Shown here piece by piece: positions 34,264-42,223 of a stretch of DNA of 64,000 bases (within the stretch, counting starts at the first letter, position 1; each line of letters begins with the position of its first letter). The DNA lies in NCBI RefSeq assembly GCF_019355555.1, contig NZ_CP072141.1:1916001-1980000 (forward strand), written 5' to 3'. This stretch comes from Rhizobium sp. L51/94. GTDB taxonomy: Bacteria > Pseudomonadota > Alphaproteobacteria > Rhizobiales > Rhizobiaceae. Made by a program: the position numbers and the translations under genes. The notes under the pieces were generated by a model. It saw only the letters and a program-made list of their open reading frames with translations. It did no database searches and was not told the origin of the DNA.

Positions 34264-35529
34264 ATGAGCGAGCAGACAGCGACGGCACCGCGCGGTGGTG
34301 CCATGGAAATCAAGACAGTGCCGGAAACCGTGGGGGCTGCCTTCGAAGAATTCATGGAGGCGTTCGAAGCCTTCAAGGATGTCAACGACCGGCGCCTCGG
34401 CGAGATCGAGGGCAAGCTGACATCGGACGTGGTGACGCGCGAAAAGGTCGACCGCATCAACAAGGCGATGGACGATCACAAGAAGGTCCTCGACCAGCTG
34501 GTGCTGAAAAAGGCCCGCCCGCCGCTCGGTCGCAGCCTTCCAGGCTCCGTCGATGCCGCCGAACACAAGGCGGCCTTCGAGACCTACATTCGCCGTGGCG
34601 ACGCGTCGGGATTGCGCGAGATCGAAGCCAAGGCGCTGTCGGTCGGTTCCAACGGGGACGGCGGCTATCTGGTGCCCGACCAGACCGACACCGAGATCGG
34701 TCGCCGCCTGTCGGTGGTCTCGCCGATCCGTGCGCTGGCGACGGTTCGCCAGGTGTCCGGCTCGGTGCTGAAGAAGCCGTTCACCACGCAGGGGCTTGCC
34801 TCCGGCTGGGTGTCGGAAACTGCCGCCCGGCCGCAGACCACCGCGCCGCAGCTGGCCGAGCTGACCTTTCCAACGATGGAACTCTATGCCATGCCGGCCG
34901 CCACCCAGGCGCTGCTCGACGATGCCGCCGTTGACATCGAGAGCTGGATTTCCAGCGAGGTCGACATTGTCTTTGCCGAGCAAGAGGGTACCGCGTTCGT
35001 CACCGGCGATGGCGTCGCCAAGCCGAAAGGGTTTCTGGCGTACCCATCGGTGGCGGATGCCGGCTGGAGCTGGGGTAATCTCGGCTATATCGCCACCGGT
35101 GCTGCCGGTGCCTTTCGCACCGCCGGGCCGACGGACGTGCTGATCGATGCCGTCTATGCGCTGAAGGCCGGCCATCGCCAGAACGGCAATTTCGTCATGA
35201 ACCGCCGCAGCCAGGCAACCATCCGCAAGTTCAAGGATGCCGATGGCAACTATCTCTGGCGGGCGCCGTCTGCCGCCGGACAGCCGGCCTCGCTGATGGG
35301 CTTCCCGATTACCGAAGCGGAGGACATGCCGGATATCGCCGCCGATGCGCCGGCCATTGCCTTCGGCGATTTCCGCGCCGGCTACCTCGTCGTCGACCGC
35401 ACTGGTATCCGCGTCCTGCGCGATCCCTATTCGGCCAAACCCTACGTGCTGTTCTACACCACCAAGCGCGTCGGCGGCGGCGTGCAGGATTTCGAGGCGA
35501 TCAAGCTGATCAAGTTCTCGGTCAGCTGA
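34264..35529 (+). CDS. GTA major capsid protein (HK97 fold)
   Basis: A 421-residue capsid protein, equivalent to RcGTA g5. Residues about 25-90 form a charged coiled coil (delta/scaffold part), and cleavage is expected near residue 125 (EIEAKALSVG) as in HK97-type capsids. The mature part starts GDGGYLVPDQTDTEIGRRL and ends with DPYSAKPYVLFYTTKRVGGGVQDFEAIKLIKFS, typical of the family. It builds the small head that packs random host DNA. A palindromic repeat follows. Confidence 0.95.
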   Translation: MSEQTATAPRGGAMEIKTVPETVGAAFEEFMEAFEAFKDVNDRRLGEIEGKLTSDVVTREKVDRINKAMDDHKKVLDQLVLKKARPPLGRSLPGSVDAAEHKAAFETYIRRGDASGLREIEAKALSVGSNGDGGYLVPDQTDTEIGRRLSVVSPIRALATVRQVSGSVLKKPFTTQGLASGWVSETAARPQTTAPQLAELTFPTMELYAMPAATQALLDDAAVDIESWISSEVDIVFAEQEGTAFVTGDGVAKPKGFLAYPSVADAGWSWGNLGYIATGAAGAFRTAGPTDVLIDAVYALKAGHRQNGNFVMNRRSQATIRKFKDADGNYLWRAPSAAGQPASLMGFPITEAEDMPDIAADAPAIAFGDFRAGYLVVDRTGIRVLRDPYSAKPYVLFYTTKRVGGGVQDFEAIKLIKFSVS

Positions 35530-35531
35530 AG

Positions 35532-35639
35532 CACCCCTCATCCGCCTGACTGCACCTTCTCCCCGAGGGGAGAAGGGAATGCCGGCACCGCCTCTCGCTC
35601 CATCTCCCTCTGCCTTCGGGGAGAGGGCAGGGTGAGGGC
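35532..35639. repeat. Palindromic repeat of a second family
   Basis: CTTCTCCCCGAGGGGAGAAG at 35557-35576 forms a near perfect palindrome, flanked by CACCCCTCATCCG on the left and TCGGGGAGAGGGCAGGGTGA on the right. Unlike the 21711 family it lacks the CCCTGTCGGG arm. It fills the spacer between capsid and adaptor genes. Confidence 0.75.
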
Positions 35640-35676
35640 GCGGGCCGCCTACTCGATCTCATATGAAAGATGTCCC

Positions 35677-36246
35677 ATGACCTATGCCCAGATCACTCCG
35701 CCCTCAGCGGAGGCGTTGACGCTCGCCGGGGTGAAGGCCCATCTGCGGCTGGATACGTCCGACGAAGACGAGCTTGTTGCCGGCCTGATCGCGGTTGCCC
35801 GCGAGCATCTGGAGCGCAGCACAGGCCTTTGCCTGATGACCCAGCGCTGGCGTCTCTATCTTGATTCAATCTGTGAAGACGGCGTGATTCCGATTGCCAG
35901 GGGCCCGGTGCAAGCCATTGTTGCCATTACCGTTTATGACGAGCTCGGCCAGCCCTCGATAGTCCCGCTCGAAGGTTATGTGCTGGATGGCATCAGGCAA
36001 CCGGCGCGGCTTATGCTCCGCCAGCGCCTGTCGTCCGGTCGCGCCGTCAACGGTATCGAAATCGATTTCGTCGCCGGTTTCGGCCCGACCGCCAACGATG
36101 TGCCGGACACGCTGAAGCGGGCAATGCTGACCCATGTGGCGCAGATGTTTTCGTGCCGCGGCGTCATCGGCATCGAGGACCAGCCGGCGCTGATCCCGCC
36201 CGGCTACGACCGGCTGGTTGCGCCCTTCCTGCTCCGGAGCCTTTGA
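35677..36246 (+). CDS. GTA head-tail adaptor protein
   Basis: A 189-residue protein of the gp6-like head-tail connector family, equivalent to RcGTA g6. Blocks: LTLAGVKAHLRLDTSDEDELV, VAREHLERSTGLCLMTQRW, then VNGIEIDFVAGFGPTANDVP and LKRAMLTHVAQMF. It sits under the portal ring and links to the stopper. The start at 35677 (MTYAQITPPS) is a common start of this family. The next gene begins two bases after its stop. Confidence 0.88.
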   Translation: MTYAQITPPSAEALTLAGVKAHLRLDTSDEDELVAGLIAVAREHLERSTGLCLMTQRWRLYLDSICEDGVIPIARGPVQAIVAITVYDELGQPSIVPLEGYVLDGIRQPARLMLRQRLSSGRAVNGIEIDFVAGFGPTANDVPDTLKRAMLTHVAQMFSCRGVIGIEDQPALIPPGYDRLVAPFLLRSL

Positions 36247-36248
36247 CC

Positions 36249-36584
36249 ATGCGCTCGACCTTCTTCGACCCCGGCCGCATGACCGCCCGGCTCAATCTGG
36301 AGGCGCCGCTCGAAACGCCAGACGGCCAGGGTGGCGTTACCCGGACCTTCGTCGAGACGGCATCGTGCTGGGCGCTGATCGAGCCGGTCAGCGGGTCGGT
36401 GGAAGAGGAAGCGTCGAGCGAGATATTCAGGCGCACGCACCTGATCTGGCTGCGCTGGCGCAGCGATGTCGTGCCCGGCATGCGGCTTCGCAAGGGCAAC
36501 CGGCTGTTCTCTATCGGCGGCACGCAGGACCCCGACGATAGCCGCCGGTATCTGATCTGTCATTGCCAGGAGAAGTCGGTATGA
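36249..36584 (+). CDS. GTA head closure (stopper) protein
   Basis: A 111-residue protein of the phage head closure/SPP1 gp16-like family, equivalent to RcGTA g7: FFDPGRMTARLNLEAPLETP, DGQGGVTRTFVETASCWALI, and FRRTHLIWLRWRSDVVPGMRL. It closes the head after packaging. Its last codon and stop overlap the start of a 37-codon gene by ATGA. Confidence 0.85.
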   Translation: MRSTFFDPGRMTARLNLEAPLETPDGQGGVTRTFVETASCWALIEPVSGSVEEEASSEIFRRTHLIWLRWRSDVVPGMRLRKGNRLFSIGGTQDPDDSRRYLICHCQEKSV

Positions 36585-36694
36585 CCGCCCTTTCGACATA
36601 TACCCTGCCAGACCTCGCGGCAGTGCTGGCAAAGCTCTTGGCTTCCGGCAACGCGCCTTTTCGGCACCCGGCAGGCAAGGAGACCCGACGATGA
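36581..36694 (+). CDS. 37-residue protein fused by ATGA to both neighbours
   Basis: ATG at 36581 overlaps the stop of the head closure gene (ATGA), and its own TGA at 36692-36694 overlaps the ATG of the tail terminator gene (ATGA). The product is MTALSTYTLPDLAAVLAKLL and a short basic tail (17 residues). Overlap at both ends is hard to explain by chance and suggests a real translated gene in the head-tail joining part of the GTA operon. I know no counterpart in RcGTA. It may also serve just to pass ribosomes on. Confidence 0.6.
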   Translation: MTALSTYTLPDLAAVLAKLLASGNAPFRHPAGKETRR

Positions 36695-37092
36695 GATCCG
36701 CTGCCAACGAGTTGTTGCAGGCCATCCACACCGCGCTTGCCGGCAGCATATCCCTGACAGAGACGATCGGTAGCGACGGTATTCGCGATCGGCTTGTCAC
36801 CGGCCGGCAATTGCCGTGCATCGTCGTTTCCGAACTCGCCAGCAACGATTATTCGACATCCACCGAGCCCGGAGAGGAGCATTTTCTGACGCTGCAGGTC
36901 TGGTCCGATGCTGCCGGCCAGCGGCAGGCCCAGCAGATCGCCGCCATCGTCGGCAGTCTCCTGCAGGACGCGTCCCTGCCACTTGCCACATACGCGCTGG
37001 TCAATTTCCGCCATCTCGCAACGAAGGCAAGGCGCGAGCCGAAGACGCGGCTGTTTTGCGCCGAGATGCGGTTTCGGGCGGTGACCGAGTAG
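36691..37092 (+). CDS. GTA tail terminator (DUF3168)
   Basis: A 133-residue protein of the DUF3168 family, equivalent to RcGTA g8: ANELLQAIHTALAGSISLTE, LPCIVVSEL, and LQVWSDAAGQRQAQQIAAIVGSLL, then VNFRHLATKARREP. It caps the tail tube at the head end. The tail tube gene should follow but is displaced by 1.4 kb holding a leftward MFS transporter. Confidence 0.85.
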   Translation: MRSAANELLQAIHTALAGSISLTETIGSDGIRDRLVTGRQLPCIVVSELASNDYSTSTEPGEEHFLTLQVWSDAAGQRQAQQIAAIVGSLLQDASLPLATYALVNFRHLATKARREPKTRLFCAEMRFRAVTE

Positions 37093-37117
37093 AGATGGCA
37101 GCGACCGGCTATGGCTC

Positions 37118-38341
37118 TCACGCTTGCGCCAGCACGGCACCCACCGCCGTTGCCCGCCGCACCAATAGTCCGAGCGCCAGGATCAGCATGAGTGCGCCCG
37201 ACGAGAGAACGACACAGACGCCCAGCGCAGTCGGCGCTCCGGCGTAATCGAGGACGGCGGTGAAGACTACAGGGGCAGTGGCATTGGCGAGGTTCTGCGG
37301 CAGCGATAATCGTGCGGAATGCAGGCCGTACTCGCTTGGCGAAAACAGCGCCAGCGGCAGCAGCGCCCGCGCGACCGCCATGACGCCGGAGCCGAACCCG
37401 AACAGCAGCGTGAAAATGACAAGCTGCGCCGTGGACGCTCCGAAAAGCAGCAGGAGCAGGAAGCTCGTGACCATGAGGCCTATGCCGATGATGGCGCTCA
37501 GCACCGGGTTGCCGCGCCGGCCAAGCAGCATGTCCATCAGCCGCGCGGAAATACCGATGACACCGCGTGCCGAACCGAGTTGCAGCGCCAGTGCCGGCGA
37601 CGCGCCGTATTGCCGGAAGATCTCGAGCAGCGACGGGGCCAGCCCGAAGGTCACGAAGGTGGATATCGTCGTCGCCGATGCTATCAGCAGGAAGGCCTTG
37701 CGCCGGCCCGCCGGTGACAGCGGTACAGGCGGCGTCAGGTGTCCGGGCTCGCCTCTTTCGACGACGACAGGCTTCGGCAGGGCAAATAGATAAAGCGGCA
37801 GGCAGAGACAAAGGTGCAGGGCGGCGCAGGCGACATAAGTTCCCCGCCATCCGAGATGGGCATTGAGCAGGGTCAGGATAGGCCAGAAAAGGGTGGCCGA
37901 GAGGCCGGTAAACAGCATCATGATGGTGATGATGCGCTTGCCGTTCATCCCCTCGCGCTCGATGACGGCGGCATAGGCCGGTGCATTCAGCCCGAGCGCA
38001 CCGCCGAACCCGATGACAAGCCAGGCGATCCCGTAGACGACGATACCGTTTGCCGCCGAAAGCAGCAGCAGGCCGACTGCAAAGACGATCGATGAGGCTG
38101 CAAGCACACGCGCCGCGCCGTAGCGGCCAAGCCAGCGACCGGTGACCGGGCTGCAGAGGCCGCTGACTACCATCATCAGGGTCAGGCCGGAAAAGACCAC
38201 CTCGTTGGGAAGGCTGAGATCGGGCGCTACGATGCGCCCCATCACGCCGAGCATGTCGAAGCTGGTGCCCCAGCTGATAAGCTGCGTGATGCTGAGGACG
38301 GCAACGATCTGGGCCGAGCGCGGTGAGAAGGCTTTGGGCAT
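37118..38341 (-). CDS. MFS transporter inserted in the GTA cluster
   Basis: A 407-residue major facilitator protein with about 12 membrane segments (FSPRSAQIVAVLSITQLISWG to ALMLILALGLLVRRA). Segment 2-3 loop GRWLGRYGAARVL matches the MFS G-x-x-x-D/G-R-x-G-x-R motif. Substrate unknown. It is read against the GTA genes and ends 25 bases after the tail terminator gene; this places a non-phage gene between g8 and g9. I start at ATG 38341 (MPKAFSPRS); ATG 38410 is an alternative. Confidence 0.85.
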   Translation of the reverse strand: MPKAFSPRSAQIVAVLSITQLISWGTSFDMLGVMGRIVAPDLSLPNEVVFSGLTLMMVVSGLCSPVTGRWLGRYGAARVLAASSIVFAVGLLLLSAANGIVVYGIAWLVIGFGGALGLNAPAYAAVIEREGMNGKRIITIMMLFTGLSATLFWPILTLLNAHLGWRGTYVACAALHLCLCLPLYLFALPKPVVVERGEPGHLTPPVPLSPAGRRKAFLLIASATTISTFVTFGLAPSLLEIFRQYGASPALALQLGSARGVIGISARLMDMLLGRRGNPVLSAIIGIGLMVTSFLLLLLFGASTAQLVIFTLLFGFGSGVMAVARALLPLALFSPSEYGLHSARLSLPQNLANATAPVVFTAVLDYAGAPTALGVCVVLSSGALMLILALGLLVRRATAVGAVLAQA

Positions 38342-38513
38342 GAAAAGCGGTGCTTTGTGACCTGTTTGTGACCTTGCGTAGCAGCTTGGCCGAGGCGTTG
38401 AAAGTGACATCTCGATGACGTCCGGACGCTGCCTTTTGCCGATGTCCGGCGCGCAGAAAATTCCGGTTTTGCAAGCGCCGGTTACGGCGCATTTTCCTTG
38501 AAAGGATATCCCG

Positions 38514-38921
38514 ATGGTCGCGCAGAAAGGCAAGGACCTGCTGTTGAAGATCGACAATGGCGGCGCTTACGAGACGGTGGCGGGCCTGCGCAGCAAAAAG
38601 CTGTCGTTCAACGCCGAGACGGTGGATATCACCGATGCCGAGAGCGCCGGGCGGTGGCGCGAGCTTCTTGGCGGCGCCGGCGTCCAGCGCGCCGGGCTTT
38701 CCGGTTCGGGCCTGTTCAAGGATCATGCGTCGGACGCCCTGATCCGAACCGCCTTTTTCAACGGATCGATCCTCTCCTGGCAGATTGTCATTCCCGATTT
38801 CGGCACCGTCAGCGGTGCGTTCCAGGTATCGGCGCTCGATTATGGCGGCGAGCACAATGGCGAGGTTACCTTCGATATCGCACTGGAATCGGCAGGCGTC
38901 ATCACCTTCGGGGTGCTGTGA
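38514..38921 (+). CDS. GTA major tail tube protein (TP901-1 type)
   Basis: A 135-residue protein of the TP901-1 major tail family, equivalent to RcGTA g9: MVAQKGKDLLLKIDNGGAYE, then VAGLRSKKLSFNAETVDITD, SAGRWRELLGGAGVQRAGLS and FDIALESAGVITF. Stacked hexamers form the tail tube. AAAGGATATCCCG precedes the ATG. Its stop overlaps the next gene's start by one base (TGATG). Confidence 0.92.
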   Translation: MVAQKGKDLLLKIDNGGAYETVAGLRSKKLSFNAETVDITDAESAGRWRELLGGAGVQRAGLSGSGLFKDHASDALIRTAFFNGSILSWQIVIPDFGTVSGAFQVSALDYGGEHNGEVTFDIALESAGVITFGVL

Positions 38922-39283
38922 TGCTGCGCCCGCGCACAGGTGCCCGCGCCAATCGTCGCCGCGGCGAGATCGAGGCGGAAATCGACGGCGAGCGCCGCAT
39001 CCTCTGCCTGACGCTCGGCGCACTGGCCGAACTCGAGACCGCGTTTGCTGCCGACGATCTCGCCGGCCTGGCGGCAAGATTTTCGCAAGGCGGCCTTAAG
39101 GCGGCCGATCTCATCCGCATCCTCGGTGCCGGCCTGCGGGGAGGCGGTAACGTCTATTCCGACGACGACGTCGCGGCGGCCGGCATCGGCGGCGGCATCG
39201 CTGCCACGGCGGCTATCGTTGGCAATCTGCTGGCGGCAACGTTTCTCGGCGATCAGGAGCAGGCATCGCCGGGCCCTCGCTAG
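38921..39283 (+). CDS. GTA tail assembly chaperone (gp10 family)
   Basis: A 120-residue protein equivalent to RcGTA g10: RRGEIEAEIDGERRILCLTL, then GALAELETAFAADDLAGLAA, LKAADLIRILGAGLRGGG and ATAAIVGNLLAATF. It is thought to help load the tape measure protein for tail assembly. Just before its TAG stop lies G GGC CCT (39271-39277), which fits the X XXY YYZ pattern for -1 frameshifting, and the -1 frame continues into the next chaperone-like gene. Confidence 0.85.
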   Translation: MLRPRTGARANRRRGEIEAEIDGERRILCLTLGALAELETAFAADDLAGLAARFSQGGLKAADLIRILGAGLRGGGNVYSDDDVAAAGIGGGIAATAAIVGNLLAATFLGDQEQASPGPR

Positions 39284-39507
39284 CCGCAGCAGGCGAGGCA
39301 GTTGACGGGGCCGACAGGGCAGGGCCAGCAGCCTTTCCCTGGCATCGTGCCTTGCATGTCGGCCTCTGCCTGCTGCGGCTTCCCCCCGGCATATTCTGGG
39401 CGATGACGCCCATTGAATTCCACGCCATGGCCGGAGGCCTGTCGCCGCACAGTTCGTCGCTCGACCGCGCCGGACTGGCCGCAATGATGGTGCTCTTTCC
39501 GGACTGA
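39265..39507 (+). CDS. GTA second tail chaperone (rcc01693-like)
   Basis: The frame encodes AAFPWHRALHVGLCLLRLPP, then GIFWAMTPIEFHAMAGGL and ends AAMMVLFPD, matching the rcc01693 family (FW-x-x-TP-x-E core), the g10.1 gene of GTAs. No ATG, GTG or TTG stands ahead of this conserved part in frame; the first TTG (39352) falls inside it. Possible origins are a -1 frameshift from the previous gene at 39271-39277, or a rare ATC start at 39265 placed five bases after AGGAG. I give the ATC position as the start but it is uncertain. The stop at 39505 is firm. Confidence 0.65.
   Translation: MAGPSLAAAGEAVDGADRAGPAAFPWHRALHVGLCLLRLPPGIFWAMTPIEFHAMAGGLSPHSSSLDRAGLAAMMVLFPD
39271..39277 (+). promoter_or_regulatory. 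Possible -1 frameshift site
   Basis: G GGC CCT, read in the g10 frame as ccG GGC CCT, six bases before the TAG stop. A -1 slip here enters the frame of the g10.1-like protein without a stop. C's at the second slot are weak slippery bases, so this is tentative. Confidence 0.35.
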
Positions 39508-39542
39508 TCCCATCAAACGTTGCACCGAGCTGCAGGAACCCG

Positions 39543-40118
39543 ATGACCGAAACAACCGATCTCTCAGACACCAACACCGAGGCGCAGGCCTTGAAGCATA
39601 CCCTCGACGATCTCGACAGCCGCTCACGGTCGTTCGGTTCGGCGCTCGGCAGCGCACTGACGTCTGCGACCACAGGCGGCAAGGGGCTCGACAGCGTGTT
39701 GCAGGGCCTTGCCAGCCGGCTGACCAATATCGCCCTGTCGGCCGGGTTGAAGCCGCTCGAAACGGCACTCGGCGGCGCTGCGGACAGCCTGAGCAGCGGC
39801 ATCGGCAAGCTGTTCGGCTTTGCCAAGGGTGGCGTACCCGGGAACGTAACGGCCTTTGCCGACGGCGGTGTAGTAGCCTCGCCAACCTATTTTCCGATGG
39901 GCAGCGATCTCGGGCTTATGGGCGAGGCGGGCTCCGAAGCGATCCTGCCGCTGAAGCGCGGCTCCGACGGCTCGCTCGGAGTGGCGAGTTCAGGCGGCGG
40001 CGGTTCGTCCGTTGTCGTCAACATCACCACGCCGGATGTCCAGGGCTTCCAGAAAAGCCAGGCGCAGATTTCCGCCATGCTGGCGCGCACGGCACTGCGC
40101 GGCCAGCGCAATCTTTGA
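39543..40118 (+). CDS. GTA tape measure protein
   Basis: A 191-residue protein equivalent to RcGTA g11: a helical N-terminal half (TEAQALKHTLDDLDSRSRSF to GLKPLETALGGAADSLSSGI), then FGFAKGGVPGNVTAFADGGVV, PMGSDLGLMGEAGSEAILPL and a Gly/Ser stretch, the usual C-terminal pattern of short tape measure proteins. It sets tail length; GTAs have short tails and thus a short protein. Confidence 0.85.
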   Translation: MTETTDLSDTNTEAQALKHTLDDLDSRSRSFGSALGSALTSATTGGKGLDSVLQGLASRLTNIALSAGLKPLETALGGAADSLSSGIGKLFGFAKGGVPGNVTAFADGGVVASPTYFPMGSDLGLMGEAGSEAILPLKRGSDGSLGVASSGGGGSSVVVNITTPDVQGFQKSQAQISAMLARTALRGQRNL

Positions 40119-40126
40119 GGCTACCG

Positions 40127-40768
40127 ATGACCCTCGCATTCCACGATATCCGCTTTCCGCTGCGCCTGTCGCTGGCCACCAGCGGCGGGCCGGTGCGGCG
40201 CACCGATATTGTCAACCTGTCGAACGGCCGCGAAAGCCGCAACAGCCGCTGGCGCGATGCCCGCCGCAGCTACGACGCCGGCTCTGGCGTCCGCTCTGTC
40301 GCCGATCTCTATGAGGTACTGGCGTTCTTCGAGGCCCGCAGCGGCCAGCTTTCCGGCTTCAGGTTTCGCGATCCCATCGACTTCGCATCCGCACCGCCCG
40401 GCGCACCGGTGACGGCCCTCGACCAGCCGATCGGCACGGGTGACGGCACGACGACCAGTTTCCCGCTTACGAAGACCTATGCAGATATGGCCGGGCAGTC
40501 CGTGCGCGGGATCGCAAAGCCGGTGGCCGGCTCTGTGCTGGTGGCCGTCGGAGGCATCGCCGTTCCGGCAGGCGACGTCTCCTGCGATCCGGCGACAGGC
40601 CTTGTCGTCTTTGCAAGCCACGCCATTCCGGCGGCGGGTGTTTTAGTGACCGCCGGCTTTGCCTTCGATGTCCCCGTAAGGTTTGCCATCGACCGCATCG
40701 ATATCAGCCTGTCCGCCTTTCAGGCGGGCCGCATCCCTTCCATTCCCCTGGTGGAGATCTTGCCATGA
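40127..40768 (+). CDS. GTA distal tail protein (DUF2460)
   Basis: A 213-residue protein of the DUF2460 family, equivalent to RcGTA g12: FHDIRFPLRLSLATSGGPVR, RRTDIVNLSNGRESRNSRW, RRSYDAGSGVRSVADLYEVL and FFEARSGQLSGFRFRDPIDF. It forms the ring that ends the tail tube and holds the hub. ATG at 40127 follows GAGG by six bases; it overlaps the hub gene by four bases. Confidence 0.9.
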   Translation: MTLAFHDIRFPLRLSLATSGGPVRRTDIVNLSNGRESRNSRWRDARRSYDAGSGVRSVADLYEVLAFFEARSGQLSGFRFRDPIDFASAPPGAPVTALDQPIGTGDGTTTSFPLTKTYADMAGQSVRGIAKPVAGSVLVAVGGIAVPAGDVSCDPATGLVVFASHAIPAAGVLVTAGFAFDVPVRFAIDRIDISLSAFQAGRIPSIPLVEILP

Positions 40769-41655
40769 GAACGATCGATCCGGCGCTGGCTGCCCATCTC
40801 GCCGGCGACGCCACAACGTTGTGCCATTGCTGGCGTGTCATCCGCCGCGACGATATCGTTCTTGGCTTCACCGACCACGACCATGACCTTGATTTTCTTG
40901 ATACACGTTTTCTCGCGGCAAGCGGCTTTGCAGCCAGCGACGGCGAGGAACAGGCCGGATTGCCAGCAACCACCAGCGATGTCACCGGAGGCTTCTCAAG
41001 CGATGCCATTTCCGAGGCGGACCTCGCCGCCGGCCGCTACGACGCGGCTCGTGTTGAGGTCTATCTCGTCAACTGGTCCGCGCCCGACCAGCATCTGCTC
41101 CTGAAGGTGCAGGAGATCGGCGCTGTCACCCGCCAGATCGGCCAGTTCCAGGCGGAGTTGCGCAGTCTCGCCGCCCGCCTCTCCGAACCGCAGGGACGCA
41201 TCTACAACCGCCGCTGCGACGCCATCGTCGGCGACCCCAGGTGCGGCATCGATCTCGCCTTGCCGCAATACCGCGCTGAGGGACTTGTCGCGTCCGTGGA
41301 AGATGCAACCAGGATGACGCTAACCGGCATTGCCGGGTTCGCTGACGGCTATTTCGCGCGAGGCAGCATGGTTCTTCTCGATGGGCGAAACAGTGGCACG
41401 GCCGCCGATGTCGATAGCCATTCGACCAGCGGCGCGGTAACGCAACTGACCCTTTGGCTGCCCCTGTCAGACGCGCCCGAGATCGGCACCCGCGTTGCGC
41501 TGACGGCCGGCTGCGACAAGGCGTTCACCACCTGCCGCGCCAAGTTTGCCAATACTGCCAATTTTCGCGGCTGCCCGCACATGCCGGGCGCCGACTTTGC
41601 CTACACCTACGCGGACGGGACGAGCCTGCACGACGGGAGCCCGTTGTTTCCATGA
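40765..41655 (+). CDS. GTA hub protein (DUF2163)
   Basis: A 296-residue protein of the DUF2163 family, equivalent to RcGTA g13. Cysteines C151, C160, C250, C257 and C270 (RRCDAIVGDPRC, then GCDKAFTTC and FRGCPHMPG) fit the iron-sulfur cluster reported, as I recall, for the RcGTA hub. The N-terminal half carries LCHCWRVIRRDDIVLGFTDH, conserved in the family. ATGA overlaps join it to g12 before and g14 after. Confidence 0.9.
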   Translation: MRTIDPALAAHLAGDATTLCHCWRVIRRDDIVLGFTDHDHDLDFLDTRFLAASGFAASDGEEQAGLPATTSDVTGGFSSDAISEADLAAGRYDAARVEVYLVNWSAPDQHLLLKVQEIGAVTRQIGQFQAELRSLAARLSEPQGRIYNRRCDAIVGDPRCGIDLALPQYRAEGLVASVEDATRMTLTGIAGFADGYFARGSMVLLDGRNSGTAADVDSHSTSGAVTQLTLWLPLSDAPEIGTRVALTAGCDKAFTTCRAKFANTANFRGCPHMPGADFAYTYADGTSLHDGSPLFP

Positions 41656-42089
41656 GCGAAGATGTTGCACGACAGGTGCTGGAGATTGCCGAAAGCTGGA
41701 TTGGCACGCCCTACAGGCACCAGGGCGCCAGTAAAGGCGTGGGGTGCGATTGCCTTGGTCTCGTCAGGGGTATCTGGCGCGGACTCTACGGTGAAGATCC
41801 GGAGTTGCCTCCTGCTTACGCGCAGGACTGGGCGGAGCGCAGCGGCGAAGACCGTCTGTTGAACGCAGCGCTTCGGCATTTCGGACCATCCGGGTGCCTC
41901 GAAAATGCAAAGCCGGGCGATCTCCTCCTGTTTCGCTGGCGAGCGGAGCATGCTGCCAAGCATGCCGGTATTCTCGATCATGCCGGACATTTCATCCACG
42001 CCTACGAACAGGCAGCCGTGATCCGCTCGCCATTCGTACCGTCCTGGCGCAGACGGGTGGCCGCCACGTTCCGCTTCCCGCCGCGTTAG
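41652..42089 (+). CDS. GTA NlpC/P60 cell-wall peptidase
   Basis: A 145-residue NlpC/P60 peptidase, equivalent to RcGTA g14. The catalytic cysteine is C34 in GVGCDCLGLVRG, and the histidines H104 (AAKHAGIL) and H116 (HAYEQ) are candidates for the second and third catalytic positions. It cuts peptidoglycan peptides as the particle enters a recipient cell. Its start overlaps the hub gene stop by four bases. A terminator-ended RNA locus follows before the last GTA gene. Confidence 0.9.
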   Translation: MSEDVARQVLEIAESWIGTPYRHQGASKGVGCDCLGLVRGIWRGLYGEDPELPPAYAQDWAERSGEDRLLNAALRHFGPSGCLENAKPGDLLLFRWRAEHAAKHAGILDHAGHFIHAYEQAAVIRSPFVPSWRRRVAATFRFPPR

Positions 42090-42135
42090 ACAAGGGCGGT
42101 CACTTGCAAAAGGGCGCAACCTTTAGTATTTTGAA

Positions 42136-42223
42136 GTGGTGAGCGAAGCGCTAACCTCGCTCACCGTTTGCCTACGCTATGATGTGGACCCGGACGGTTA
42201 CAAACCAGCCCGTCCGGGTTTTT
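42136..42223 (+). ncRNA. Candidate small RNA between GTA genes g14 and g15
   Basis: About 88 bases with two perfect hairpins. Hairpin one is GGTGAGCGA / TCGCTCACC (42138-42146 and 42157-42165); hairpin two is CCCGGACGG / CCGTCCGGG (42189-42197 and 42210-42218) followed by TTTTT. The 23 bases between are unpaired. Upstream CTTGCA (42103-42108) and TAGTAT (42124-42129) could be -35 and -10. The layout is that of a trans-acting bacterial small RNA. No family was recognised; an attenuator of the baseplate gene is the alternative. Confidence 0.5.
42189..42223 (+). terminator. Strong Rho-independent terminator within the GTA cluster
   Basis: A nine-base perfect G/C stem CCCGGACGG / CCGTCCGGG with a 12-base loop and TTTTT after it. 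It stands 100 bases after g14 and 222 bases before the baseplate gene, so g15 may need its own promoter or read-through. Confidence 0.8.

Noticed and set aside
36849..39077. 742-codon minus-strand frame across g8, MFS and g9 genes
   Set aside because: It runs over three genes with recognised families and has no motif itself.
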